Shown one piece after another: positions 54,835 to 63,762 of a DNA stretch of 64,000 nucleotides. Source of the DNA: Paraburkholderia fynbosensis (GTDB lineage Bacteria; Pseudomonadota; Gammaproteobacteria; Burkholderiales; Burkholderiaceae); contig NZ_CADIKI010000029.1 of assembly GCF_902859935.1 (NCBI RefSeq), forward strand, positions 19,254-83,253. Direction: 5' to 3'. The notes beneath the pieces were generated by a model, which made no database searches, had not been told where the DNA came from, and was given only the letters and a program-made list of their open reading frames with translations. Within the stretch, counting starts at the first letter, position 1, and each line of letters starts with the position of its first letter. The translations under genes were made by a program, and so were the position numbers.

Positions 54835-55396
54835 AGAGAGCCAGTTTCAGCGGCTGATTGATCGCAGCCAGGAGTTGTTCTCCGGCATCGGCCAGCAGGC
54901 CCGAGTTATCAATAGTTGTGATCTGCGCCTCGTGCGGCAACACGAGCGCCGGACGCCGCGCAAGACGCGCCTCCATCTGCTGCGAATCTTCGCGGCCCCG
55001 CCGTTCCAGACGCGCGGCAAGTACAGCTGGGTTTGCGTGGATGTGGACGAACTGCGTGTGCGGATAACGTTCAAGCGCAGCAGGCGCGTGTTCACGCGAG
55101 CCGTTCACGATTACCATCAAGCCACGCGCGAGCCACGCGTCGATCTCCACGCCGATCCCATAGTGCAGTCCGTGGCTCTGCCAGTGCATCGAGAACACGC
55201 CGCTTGCGAGGCGCGCGGCGAATTCATCGTGCGTGAGTGCAACGTGATTCTCGCCCTCCGAAACAGGCCGCGTGATGTATCGATGCGCAAACATCACCTG
55301 CGACCCGATGCGCTCGCGCACGAAGCCGAGCAGCGAATCCTTGCCTGCGCCCGACGGTCCCATCACGTAGATCAATCTGCCCCAATCGGCGCTCAT
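54833..55396 (-). CDS. phnN: Ribose 1,5-bisphosphate phosphokinase PhnN
   Basis: A 187-residue P-loop kinase: LIYVMGPSGAGKDSLLGFVR at the N-terminus and RYITRPVSEGENHVALTHDE as the guanylate-kinase-like lid. PhnN turns ribose 1,5-bisphosphate, the end product of the C-P lyase pathway, into PRPP. It overlaps the upstream DUF1045 gene by 4 bp (ATGA). Confidence 0.95.
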   Translation of the reverse strand: MSADWGRLIYVMGPSGAGKDSLLGFVRERIGSQVMFAHRYITRPVSEGENHVALTHDEFAARLASGVFSMHWQSHGLHYGIGVEIDAWLARGLMVIVNGSREHAPAALERYPHTQFVHIHANPAVLAARLERRGREDSQQMEARLARRPALVLPHEAQITTIDNSGLLADAGEQLLAAINQPLKLAL

Positions 55397-56112
55397 GCGC
55401 TTTCTCCTGCATCGCCGAAAGAAAGGCGCTGCGAGAGAGAGAAGGGCGCGCCCCGGTTCTCCTGAACGAAAAGCGCTGCGCCATGAAAAGGCAGCGGACC
55501 GAGTGTTTCGCTACGTGCTCGCCAGAGCGTCCTGATTGCAGCGCGCAACGGCGCCGAATCGATGGAGTCGGAAAGCGTCATATGGAAACGGAATTCGTCG
55601 AGCACATAGGGATAGCCCCATTCGTGCAGCAACGCTAGTTGCCGGGCGTTCAGACCCGACGCCAGCCGCCGCTGCGTGTCTTCATGCGATGGGCGGGCGC
55701 GTAGCGAGGCAAGGGCGTGCAAGGCGCTTGCTGCGATGTCGCGGATGACTTCGTCGTGCTCGGGTTGCGCGGCTCGAAGTGCGACGAAACGGTCCATTTC
55801 CGCTGCCTGCATCGGGACATTGAATGACGAAATTTTCTTCGCCCATGCTTTCGCAGCGGCGACGACTTCGTCCCGCGTGCCACCCTCGGCGATGTGGAAC
55901 GGTGGTACAAGCGTGCCGTGCCATCCGTATCGGCGCGGTGCCACGGTCAACGACGCAACGGGCTGCGCGAGCGCGGGAACACGAGGCGGCTCCATGGACT
56001 GGCCGGATTCAGCATCCCGGCCAAGCCATTCGCTGCCCGCCTGCCACCATGCGGACGCGGAGGGCGGTGCGTAGTAAAGCGCGATGCGCGCGTCGTTCGT
56101 CCACGCGCTCAT
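55393..56112 (-). CDS. DUF1045 phosphonate-metabolism protein, 2H phosphoesterase-like
   Basis: A 239-residue protein of the DUF1045 family, known from phosphonate loci. Two HxT motifs, H65-G-T67 in RYGWHGTLVPPF and H177-M-T179 in EFRFHMTLSDS, are the catalytic pair of 2H phosphoesterases, which act on cyclic phosphates. Since PhnP (cyclic phosphate phosphodiesterase) is not in the window, this protein is a candidate for the same step. It lies between phnF and phnN with 4-bp overlaps on both sides. Confidence 0.88.
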   Translation of the reverse strand: MSAWTNDARIALYYAPPSASAWWQAGSEWLGRDAESGQSMEPPRVPALAQPVASLTVAPRRYGWHGTLVPPFHIAEGGTRDEVVAAAKAWAKKISSFNVPMQAAEMDRFVALRAAQPEHDEVIRDIAASALHALASLRARPSHEDTQRRLASGLNARQLALLHEWGYPYVLDEFRFHMTLSDSIDSAPLRAAIRTLWRARSETLGPLPFHGAALFVQENRGAPFSLSQRLSFGDAGESA

Positions 56113-56867
56113 ACGCCGTCCTCGACCAGCAGTTGCACGCGGTCCGCCGCGAAATGAGTGATGCCGTATTTGATCGGCACGCCGGCTTCATCCACGTCGA
56201 CGCTTTCGACCCACATGACAGGCTGCTGGCGATTGATCTGTAAACGTCGCGCGACCTCGGAGCTCGGCAAAACGCAGCCTATACGGCTCCACTTGCGCGT
56301 GTAATCGGTCACGCCGAATTCGGCTAGCGCCTCGCTTACACCTGGCTTGCCCGCCAGCACCGCCGGGAAATCGGCGAAACGCATGGCGGGATACCAGCTC
56401 CGAGCATAGGTCAGCGGTACGTCCTCGGAGTCATGGCGCGTCTCGACCTCGTAGACAAGCGTGCCCGCACGAATTCCGAGCGCCTTGGCGGCGACCGGAT
56501 CGGCCTTGATCTTCGCGCTCGACAACACCACGCCCGCCGATGACTGATTGTGGCGGCGCAGGTTTTCTGTGAACCGCGTGCGCCGTCCAATCTGATAATC
56601 GATCGCGCCAGGCTGCACGAACGTGCCCCGTCCTTGCTCTACGCTGACCAGTCCCGTCGCTGCAAGGCGCAGCATCGCGCGGCGCACGGTGTGGCGGTTG
56701 ACGTCGAAGCGCCGTGCGAGTTCTGCTTCGCTCGGCAGCCGGCCTTCTTCGCCAAAGCTCTTCGCCGTGATCTCCGCCGAAAGGATCTGCTCGATCTGGC
56801 GCCACACGGCTACGCCGGCGCCGCGCTCTACTGCAAGCGTCGGTGTCGCCGTTTCGTTGGATGTCAT
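56109..56867 (-). CDS. phnF: Phosphonate regulator PhnF (GntR family, HutC type)
   Basis: A 252-residue regulator with a GntR winged helix (GEEGRLPSEAELARRFDVNR then HTVRRAMLRL) and a C-terminal UTRA ligand domain (YEVETRHDSEDVPLTYARSW). ATG 56867 is used because it begins MTSNETATPTL; the frame extends further upstream into the intergenic region. It is divergent from phnG and first in phnF-DUF1045-phnN. Candidate operators lie at 56976-56997 and 51932-51940. Confidence 0.93.
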   Translation of the reverse strand: MTSNETATPTLAVERGAGVAVWRQIEQILSAEITAKSFGEEGRLPSEAELARRFDVNRHTVRRAMLRLAATGLVSVEQGRGTFVQPGAIDYQIGRRTRFTENLRRHNQSSAGVVLSSAKIKADPVAAKALGIRAGTLVYEVETRHDSEDVPLTYARSWYPAMRFADFPAVLAGKPGVSEALAEFGVTDYTRKWSRIGCVLPSSEVARRLQINRQQPVMWVESVDVDEAGVPIKYGITHFAADRVQLLVEDGV

Positions 56868-56975
56868 GGTGGTGTCATTCCTGTCGGTTTGAATATCGTC
56901 ACTGACATTGTAGTACCCCGCCGATGATGGAAATGTGAAAGCGGCACACACGAAACTACGTTGCATCCACATCGG

Positions 56976-56997
56976 TAGACGTCTAGACGATTAGACG
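56976..56997. promoter_or_regulatory. Candidate PhnF operator (TAGACG repeats)
   Basis: TAGACG occurs three times with an 8-bp period (56976, 56984, 56992). The centre GTCTAGAC (56981-56988) matches the GTnTAnAC consensus of HutC-subfamily GntR regulators. It lies about 64 bp before phnG and 109 bp before phnF. Confidence 0.65.
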
Positions 56998-57051
56998 ACA
57001 GTTCAAGCAAGACATGAGTTTTACGGCACCATCAAAGACACGAGGTTGACG

Positions 57052-57543
57052 ATGAGCATTTCTACGCGGCCGTCCGAATCGACACGGCCAGCCACCCGGC
57101 GCGAATGGCTCGCGATCCTGGCGCGTACGCCGCACGCCTGCATGAAGGAAGCAATGGACGGGGCGCTTGGAGCAGACAGTCCGCCGCAATTCGACTGGCT
57201 GCGTGCGCCGGACATTGGCCTCGCGATGGTGCGTGGGCGCGTCGGCGGCACGGGCGACGCATTCAATCTCGGCGAAGCGACCGTCACGCGCGCAACGCTG
57301 CGCGTGCGCTCCGATGACGGGCGCGCAACGGTCGGCATGGCGGTTCATATGGGACGCGACAAGGAGCGGGCAACGCTTGCCGCGTTGGCAGACGCGCTGC
57401 TGCAAATGCCGGCGTTCGAAGCGCGCATGCAGCAGCACGTGATTGCACCGCTGGCTGCGCGCATTGCCGAAACCCGTCGGCGAAAGCAGGCGCGCGCGGC
57501 GGCTACGAAAGTCGAATTCTTCACGATGGTGAGAGGTGACTGA
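57052..57543 (+). CDS. phnG: C-P lyase subunit PhnG
   Basis: A 163-residue PhnG: TRREWLAILARTPHACMKEA, FNLGEATVTRATLRV and DKERATLAALADALLQ are typical. ATG 57052 has GAGG upstream. It is the first gene of phnGHIJKLM; PhnG joins PhnH, PhnI and PhnJ in the C-P lyase core complex and aids PhnI. It overlaps phnH by one base (TGATG). Confidence 0.95.
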   Translation: MSISTRPSESTRPATRREWLAILARTPHACMKEAMDGALGADSPPQFDWLRAPDIGLAMVRGRVGGTGDAFNLGEATVTRATLRVRSDDGRATVGMAVHMGRDKERATLAALADALLQMPAFEARMQQHVIAPLAARIAETRRRKQARAAATKVEFFTMVRGD

Positions 57544-58199
57544 TGCAAAGCAATAATCCATCGACAGGCGCACGGGACGCGAGCGCGGGCATCGACCTGT
57601 CGACGCTCATGCCCGGTTTCGCCGATACCATCCACGACTCGCAGGGCGTATTTCGCTCGCTTCTGGACGCGTTGTCCCGGCCAGGCAAGATTGTCTCCAT
57701 TGACGCAGCCGTGCCGAACCTGACAAACCGGCAGCAGGAAATACATGTGCCGCTCGCGGCTTACGCCGCACTGCTCTCGCTCGCCGACTATTCGACGCCG
57801 GTGCTGCTGCAGCATGAACATCGTTCATTGAGCGACGCGCTGCGATTCCATACCGGTGCGCCCGTGACGCGTAATTGTTCGGAAGCGGTATTCGCGTACC
57901 TCGACGATGCCTTTTCCATGCCATCGATCGGAGAATTTTCGCTCGGTGAGCCAGAGACGCCGGAGACAGCCGCGATGTTGTTCATCCGCGTGAACTCGCT
58001 GACAAGCGGTGCGCCGACGACCTGGCGCGGTCCTGGGATCCGTGAGTCGGAGACCGTTTGCGTGGAAGGCGTGCCGGCCTCGTTCTGGGGCAAGCGCGCC
58101 CAGCTCGCGAGCGATTTCCCATGCGGCGTCGATTGCTACTTCGTGCATGGCGGGTCGGTGGTCGGCCTGCCTCGCACAACACGTGTGGAGGTGATCTGA
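57543..58199 (+). CDS. phnH: C-P lyase subunit PhnH
   Basis: A 218-residue PhnH: FADTIHDSQGVFRSLLDALS near the N-terminus and GPGIRESETV, FPCGVDCYFVHGGSV near the end. It is a core-complex subunit related to PLP-fold proteins without PLP. Overlaps phnI by one base. Confidence 0.95.
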   Translation: MQSNNPSTGARDASAGIDLSTLMPGFADTIHDSQGVFRSLLDALSRPGKIVSIDAAVPNLTNRQQEIHVPLAAYAALLSLADYSTPVLLQHEHRSLSDALRFHTGAPVTRNCSEAVFAYLDDAFSMPSIGEFSLGEPETPETAAMLFIRVNSLTSGAPTTWRGPGIRESETVCVEGVPASFWGKRAQLASDFPCGVDCYFVHGGSVVGLPRTTRVEVI

Positions 58200-59296
58200 T
58201 GTACGTCGCAGTCAAAGGTGGTGAACGGGCGATCGAACGTTCATGGGACCTGCTTGCGGAAAAACGCCGTGGCGATCAGGGATTGCCCGAGCTCAGCGTG
58301 AGCCAGATCCGCGAGCAGCTCAGGCTTGCGGTCGCGCGTGTGATGACTGAGGGATCGGTCTACGACGAAGAACTCGCCTCCCTCGCCATCAAGCAGGCGG
58401 CGGGCGATCTGGTCGAAGCGATCTTTTTGCTGCGCGCTTACCGGACGACCCTGCCGCGATTCGGCTATACGCTCGCAATCGATACAGAAAAGATGTGCGT
58501 AGAGCGGCGGATCTCGGCGGCATTCAAGGACATCCCCGGTGGCCAGATGCTGGGTGGAACCTACGATTACACACAGCGTCTTCTGGATTTCAAACTGCTT
58601 GCGGAAGGCGCAGCGTCCGATAGCTCGAAGAACATCGCTCACCTAGCGAAGCAGGATCCCATGCCGCGCGTGCTTGCCATGCTCGACAAGGAAGGCCTGA
58701 TCGAACAGGAAAGGGCACATGCGGATACGCCGGAACCCGGCGATATCACGCGCGAACCGCTGACCTTTCCCGCCGATCGCACGGTTCGTTTGCAGAACCT
58801 CGCACGCGCGGACGAAGGTTTCCTGCTTGCGATGGGCTACGCAACGCAGCGCGGCTATTCGCACACGCATCCGTTCGCGGGCGAGATTCGCAACGGCGAA
58901 GTCGCGGTCGAAATGGACATAGAAGAGTTGGGATTCCCGATCGAGATCGGCGACATGGAAGTCACCGAATGCCAGATGATCAATCAGTTCGCCGGCAGCG
59001 GCGACGTGCCGCCGACTTTCACGCAAGGTTATGGACTCGCGTTCGGACACTCGGAGCGCAAGGCGATGGCGATGGCGCTCGTCGACCGCTCACTGCGCGC
59101 GCCGGATCTGGGCGAAACCGTTGCGTCGCCGACGCAGGACGCCGAGTTCGTTCTTTCCCACAGCGATAACGTGGAAGCATCGGGCTTCGTGCAGCACCTG
59201 AAATTACCGCACTACGTGGACTTCCAGTCGGAGCTGGAGTTGCTGCGGCGGCTTCGCGAGGGCCGGGAGAAAGAACAGCTGGAGAACGCAGCATGA
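58199..59296 (+). CDS. phnI: C-P lyase subunit PhnI
   Basis: A 365-residue PhnI beginning MYVAVKGGERAIERSW, with GYATQRGYSHTHPFAGEIR and YGLAFGHSERKAMAMALVDR as conserved blocks. PhnI is the nucleosidase that, with PhnG, H and L, joins phosphonate to the ribose of ATP. It overlaps phnJ by 4 bp. Confidence 0.96.
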   Translation: MYVAVKGGERAIERSWDLLAEKRRGDQGLPELSVSQIREQLRLAVARVMTEGSVYDEELASLAIKQAAGDLVEAIFLLRAYRTTLPRFGYTLAIDTEKMCVERRISAAFKDIPGGQMLGGTYDYTQRLLDFKLLAEGAASDSSKNIAHLAKQDPMPRVLAMLDKEGLIEQERAHADTPEPGDITREPLTFPADRTVRLQNLARADEGFLLAMGYATQRGYSHTHPFAGEIRNGEVAVEMDIEELGFPIEIGDMEVTECQMINQFAGSGDVPPTFTQGYGLAFGHSERKAMAMALVDRSLRAPDLGETVASPTQDAEFVLSHSDNVEASGFVQHLKLPHYVDFQSELELLRRLREGREKEQLENAA

Positions 59297-60168
59297 ACGC
59301 GCGTACGCAGGAAAGCGCCATTGCGCGAGGCTACAACTTCGCTTACCTCGACGAACAAACGAAGCGTATGATCCGTCGTGCATTGCTGAAGGCCGTTGCA
59401 ATTCCGGGTCATCAGGTGCCGTTCGCATCGCGCGAAATGCCGTTGCCTTATGGTTGGGGAACGGGCGGATTGCAGGTGACGTCGGCGATCATCGGGCGCA
59501 GCGATACGCTGAAGGTGATCGACCAGGGGTCCGATGAAACGACCAACGCGGTCAACATCCGGCGTTTTTTCGCGCGCACGGCCGGCATTGCAACGACCAC
59601 CCGAACGGTGGACGCATCGATCATTCAGACGCGTCACCGGATTCCGGAAACGCCGTTGACGGATGCGCAGATCATCGTGTATCAGGTACCCATGCCTGAG
59701 CCGCTATACCGGCTTGAACCGCGCGTGACCGAGTGCCGCAAGCTTCATTCGCTGGCCGACTACGGCCTAATCAACGTGAAGTACTACGAGGACATCGTGC
59801 AGCACGGCAGCATCGCGACGACCTACGATTACCCCGTGCTGGTGAACGACCGCTATCTGTCGTCGCCTTCGCCCATCCCGAAGTTCGATAACCCCAAGAT
59901 GCATATGAACCCCGCGTTGCAGCTTTTCGGCGCTGGCCGCGAGCGGCGCATCTACGCCATTCCGCCTTACACAAAAGTCAGAAGCCTTGATTTCGAGGAT
60001 CATCCGTTTCGCATCCAGCACTGGGAACACGAGTGCGCGTTGTGCGGGTCGCGTGAAAGTTTCCTGGACGAGATGATTATGGATGACGAAGGCAAACGCG
60101 TTTTCGTCTGTTCGGACAGTGACTACTGCCAGGAACACCGCGGCGCGAATGATCGGGAGGACATATGA
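59293..60168 (+). CDS. phnJ: Carbon-phosphorus lyase PhnJ
   Basis: A 291-residue radical SAM C-P lyase. The iron-sulfur and catalytic cysteines C248, C251, C273 and C279 show the PhnJ spacing C-x2-C-x21-C-x5-C (HECALCGS and VFVCSDSDYCQEH). MPLPYGWGTGGLQVT is the usual glycine-rich segment. It cleaves the carbon-phosphorus bond of 5-phosphoribose 1-phosphonate. It overlaps phnK by 4 bp. Confidence 0.97.
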   Translation: MNARTQESAIARGYNFAYLDEQTKRMIRRALLKAVAIPGHQVPFASREMPLPYGWGTGGLQVTSAIIGRSDTLKVIDQGSDETTNAVNIRRFFARTAGIATTTRTVDASIIQTRHRIPETPLTDAQIIVYQVPMPEPLYRLEPRVTECRKLHSLADYGLINVKYYEDIVQHGSIATTYDYPVLVNDRYLSSPSPIPKFDNPKMHMNPALQLFGAGRERRIYAIPPYTKVRSLDFEDHPFRIQHWEHECALCGSRESFLDEMIMDDEGKRVFVCSDSDYCQEHRGANDREDI

Positions 60169-60953
60169 ATTTTCCGGCGCCAGTGCTGCCGTTGCTCAGC
60201 GCGCGAGGACTCACCAAACGTTATAACGGACGCGGCGGATGCACCGATGTAGACATCGATATCTATCCGGGAGAGGTGTTGTGCATTGTCGGGGAATCCG
60301 GTTCGGGGAAATCGACGTTACTGAACGCGCTCGCGCTGCGCACGCCCTCCGACGACGGTGCGCTGACGTATCGTACGGCTGAACATGAAGTGCTGGACCT
60401 GATCACGCTGCCGATGCCGCGGAGGCGCGTGCTTGCTCGTACCGACTGGGGCTTCGTGCATCAGAATGCCCGCGATGGCTTGCGGCTTGGAGTGTCTGCG
60501 GGCGCGAATATCGGCGAACCTTTGATGGCCAACGGCGCGCGTCATTACGGCAAGCTTCGCAATATCGCATCCGACTGGATGAGCCAAGTTGAACTGGACG
60601 CTGCGCGGATCGATGAGTTGCCATCCGCGTTCTCAGGCGGCATGCAGCAGCGGCTGCAAATCGCGCGCAATCTCGTAACGAACCCACGCCTCATTTTCAT
60701 GGATGAACCAACGGCCGGGCTCGATGTATCTGTGCAGGCGCGCTTGCTGGATCTGTTGCGCACATTGACGGGAAGATTGCACCTCGCCGCGCTGATCATC
60801 ACGCACGACATTGGCGTGGCGCGTTTGCTCGCACATCGCCTGATGGTGATGAAGGATGGCCGCGTGGTCGAAAGCGGACTGACCGATCAGGTGCTGGACG
60901 ACCCGCAACATCCTTATACGCAGACGCTGGTTGCGTCCGTGCTGCCCGTTTGA
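60165..60953 (+). CDS. phnK: C-P lyase ATP-binding protein PhnK
   Basis: A 262-residue ABC-type ATPase: GESGSGKST, FSGGMQQRLQIARN, LIFMDEPTAGLD and IITHDIGVAR. PhnK binds the core complex rather than a permease. It starts inside the phnJ stop and ends 10 bp before phnL. Confidence 0.96.
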   Translation: MNFPAPVLPLLSARGLTKRYNGRGGCTDVDIDIYPGEVLCIVGESGSGKSTLLNALALRTPSDDGALTYRTAEHEVLDLITLPMPRRRVLARTDWGFVHQNARDGLRLGVSAGANIGEPLMANGARHYGKLRNIASDWMSQVELDAARIDELPSAFSGGMQQRLQIARNLVTNPRLIFMDEPTAGLDVSVQARLLDLLRTLTGRLHLAALIITHDIGVARLLAHRLMVMKDGRVVESGLTDQVLDDPQHPYTQTLVASVLPV

Positions 60954-60963
60954 GAGCCTTGAG

Positions 60964-61755
60964 ATGAATGCCAATAGCTTCAATGAACTTGCCGAAGCCG
61001 CTGTTTTTGCCGACCGAAAAAAGCTGATGCTGCGCGCACGCGACGTTGAAAAAACCTTCACGTTGCATCAACAGGGCGGGGTGAGCATCGCGGCGCTCGG
61101 CGGTGTATCGCTCGATGTGGAGCGCGGGGAATGCGTGGTGTTGTCGGGACCCTCGGGGGTCGGCAAAAGCACTTTGCTACGCTGCATGTATGGCAATTAT
61201 TTGCTGACACGCGGCGTGGTTACGATTCGCGATGAGAGCAGCGCTTCCGGGTTTCTATCTCTATCGGACGCGCAGCCGCACGACGTGATCCGCCTGCGCC
61301 GCACGACCGTGGGTTACGTCAGCCAGTTTCTGCGCGCCATTCCGCGAGTTTCATCGATCGATCTCGTCAGTGAACCGCTCGTGTCGCGTGGCATGGATGA
61401 AGATGAAGCGCGCGAACGCGCCGGTGCCTTGCTGGAGCGCCTGAACGTGGCGCGTCGATTGTGGGCGCTCGCACCGGCCACGTTCTCGGGTGGTGAGCAA
61501 CAACGTATCAACATCGCCCGTGGGCTGATCGCGGGACAGCCTCTTTTGCTGCTCGACGAACCGACCGCATCGCTCGATGCCGAGAACCGGCAAGTGGTCG
61601 CCGATCTCATCGTCGAAGCGCGCGAGCGTGGCACGGCGATCATCGGTATTTTCCACGACGACGACACGCGTGAACGCGTCGCCACTCGGTTGATTCAACT
61701 CAACGCTGCTGCCGGGCAGGCGGCCACGACCACTAAGAACTTGCAAACATGCTGA
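60964..61755 (+). CDS. phnL: C-P lyase ATP-binding protein PhnL
   Basis: A 263-residue ABC-type ATPase: GPSGVGKST, TFSGGEQQRINIARG and LLLLDEPTASLD. ATG 60964 is used; an upstream start would overlap phnK. The first 35 residues are a hydrophilic extension; PhnL proteins are usually about 230 residues. It overlaps phnM by 7 bp. Confidence 0.95.
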   Translation: MNANSFNELAEAAVFADRKKLMLRARDVEKTFTLHQQGGVSIAALGGVSLDVERGECVVLSGPSGVGKSTLLRCMYGNYLLTRGVVTIRDESSASGFLSLSDAQPHDVIRLRRTTVGYVSQFLRAIPRVSSIDLVSEPLVSRGMDEDEARERAGALLERLNVARRLWALAPATFSGGEQQRINIARGLIAGQPLLLLDEPTASLDAENRQVVADLIVEARERGTAIIGIFHDDDTRERVATRLIQLNAAAGQAATTTKNLQTC

Positions 61756-62882
61756 TCAAGAACGCACGGATCGTCACTCGCGACGAAGAGTTTACAGGCG
61801 TTGTACGCGTCGCCAATGGACGCATTGCTGAAGTCGCGCCGGGTACGACTTCAGCCAGCGATGCAGCAGACTGGGGCGGCGATTACCTGTTGCCAGGTCT
61901 CGTGGAACTGCACACGGATAACATCGAAAAACATATCGCACCGCGCCCAGGCGTGCTGTGGAATTCCGAGGCAGCAATCGTGGTGCATGACGCGCAAGTG
62001 GCAAGCGCGGGCATTACGACTGTGTTCGATGCGTTGGGCATTGGCTCGCGCAGCGGCGTGGGCGTACGCGGCAAGGACCTCCAGACCAGCAACGCGCGCG
62101 CCATTGAACGCCTCGCGGCGCAGGGCGTGCTGCGCGTCGATCACTTCCTGCATCTACGCTGTGAGATCGCGGCCGCCGACGTCCTGGAAGTTTTCGATGG
62201 CCTGGTTTCACACCGTCTGCTGCGGCTCGTTTCGGTGATGGACCATACGCCGGGCCAACGTCAATGGCATGACCCGGTGCAATGGCGCAAGTACCAGGAA
62301 CGTCATGGCAAATGGACCGATCAGCAGGCGGACACCATGCTGAACGAACTGACCAACGATCAGCAGCGTTACGCGCGGCTTCATCGAGCGGAGATTGTCG
62401 CGCGCTGCAAAGCGCGTGGCCTGCCGCTCGCAAGTCACGACGATACATCGGTCGAACATGTTCTCGAAGCAGCGGAAAACGGCATTGCGCTGGCTGAATT
62501 CCCGACCACGCTCGTTGCGGCGCAAGCTGCGCGCGAACGCGGCATCTCGACGATCATGGGCGCACCCAACATCGTGCGCGGCGGATCGCACTCGGGCAAT
62601 GTCTCCGCGTTGGAGATGGCGAAGTCGGGGCTGCTCGACATTCTGTCGTCGGACTACGTACCGTCGAGCTTGCTGACGGCCGCGTTCGAGCTGGTCGACA
62701 AAGCCGGCTGGTCGCTGCCGCAAGCAATGCGCACGGTGTCATCAACGCCGGCCAATGCGGCGCGCTTGACGGATCGTGGCGCCATCGCGGTTGGGTTGAG
62801 AGCCGACTTTGTACGAGTCGCAATGCCGGATCGGCTGCCCATTCCGCGTGCCACCTTTCTGGAAGGAAACCGCGTCGCGTAA
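61749..62882 (+). CDS. phnM: Triphosphate hydrolase PhnM
   Basis: A 377-residue amidohydrolase-superfamily protein. The metal motif is LVELHTDNIEKH; SHDDTSVEHVLEA, MGAPNIVRGGSHSGN and SDYVPSSLL follow as in PhnM. It splits 5-triphosphoribose 1-phosphonate into 5-phosphoribose 1-phosphonate and pyrophosphate. It is the last gene of the operon; no phnP follows. Confidence 0.96.
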   Translation: MLIKNARIVTRDEEFTGVVRVANGRIAEVAPGTTSASDAADWGGDYLLPGLVELHTDNIEKHIAPRPGVLWNSEAAIVVHDAQVASAGITTVFDALGIGSRSGVGVRGKDLQTSNARAIERLAAQGVLRVDHFLHLRCEIAAADVLEVFDGLVSHRLLRLVSVMDHTPGQRQWHDPVQWRKYQERHGKWTDQQADTMLNELTNDQQRYARLHRAEIVARCKARGLPLASHDDTSVEHVLEAAENGIALAEFPTTLVAAQAARERGISTIMGAPNIVRGGSHSGNVSALEMAKSGLLDILSSDYVPSSLLTAAFELVDKAGWSLPQAMRTVSSTPANAARLTDRGAIAVGLRADFVRVAMPDRLPIPRATFLEGNRVA

Positions 62883-62918
62883 TCAAGCAGAAGCAGTTTA
62901 CGGAGGGCGGTTCTTGAC

Positions 62919-63382
62919 TTGCATCTTAGGCACGCACCCGTGCACGTATTCGATGCGCCGAAGTCATCCTACTGGATATCGATGGTTGAATTCCTGAAGG
63001 ACTACTACCCTGATCTGCTTGGCGAACACGACTTCAAGTTCAACTACTCGCAGGAAGCGCGGCGGCTACCGCAGATCCTCGAAGGCGAACACGTGTTGTT
63101 CCGGCGGGTCTGGTACAACCGCCACTGGAACCTTCGCCACGAGCTTGAGACTGGCAAACATCATGTCGTCGCGGAGAAGGACTACAGCCGGAACCCGTAT
63201 CGGGCGGACCAGACGCTCGATACCGTATGGGAGGGCGCACTCGCTGCCGCGAAGAGGACCGAAGACGAGGTCGGCATCGAGAACCTCGGCCCGTGGGACG
63301 ACTTCGAGTGGGGAATGATCAACGGCAAGCTCTCGTCGTTGCGATGGATTCTCGGAGACGTAGGGACATGCTGGACACGTAG
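62919..63382 (+). pseudogene. Hypothetical protein with C-terminal frameshift
   Basis: The reading frame gives MVEFLKDYYPDLLGEHDF, LFRRVWYNRHWNLRHE and NLGPWDDFEWGMINGKLSSL, a well-formed hydrophilic protein. After WILGD the frame becomes VGTCWTRR and runs on to 63482. One small change at about 63357 would give the natural-looking end DMLDT and a stop at 63382. The start may be ATG 62982 rather than TTG 62919. Family not identified. Confidence 0.5.
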
Positions 63383-63391
63383 GTGTCTCAA

Positions 63392-63620
63392 TCAAGCGTC
63401 GAAGAAGCGCACCAGCTTCGCGCGTTCGAGTTCGTCGTTCGTGAAGGTCGTGCGTAGCGATCGTGTCGACACGCCAATGTAGCGGACGTCCTCGATCGCT
63501 CGACGCAGTTGCGGGATCTGGCCGGTGTCATTGCATGGTCGGAGTGCCTTGCGTACGCTCGGATTGACCGCGAACACGCCGAAGGTCTCGTTGGCCTCAC
63601 CAGCGTCGACGATCTCCTGA
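63392..63620 (-). pseudogene. Unidentified C-terminal gene fragment
   Basis: Minus-strand reading gives HVNQEIVDAGEANETFGVFA, PQLRRAIEDVRYIGVSTRS and ELERAKLVRFFDA then a stop. Its composition looks like real coding sequence. It is joined at its 5' side to a transposase fragment in another frame. Family not recognised. Confidence 0.4.
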
Positions 63621-63639
63621 TTGACATGCCGCGGTCCAC

Positions 63640-63762
63640 GACGGCGACTTCGGGTGTGACGTCGCTCAGGATTGCAACCTGTTCCAGTGCCTCGACGAGT
63701 GTGTGGCCGTCGTGCGGGTTGCCTGGCATCGAGCGTGCAGGCCGCTCATGCGCGTGAGTCAA
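63640..63762 (-). mobile_element. IS5-like transposase fragment
   Basis: SMPGNPHDGHTLVEALEQ and DVTPEVAVVDRG match a conserved C-terminal block of IS5-type DDE transposases. It ends at VDRG. Bases 63763-64000 include GTGTTGAAAAAGTC (63900-63913), which resembles an IS terminal sequence, but no complete element can be drawn before the window ends. Confidence 0.6.
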
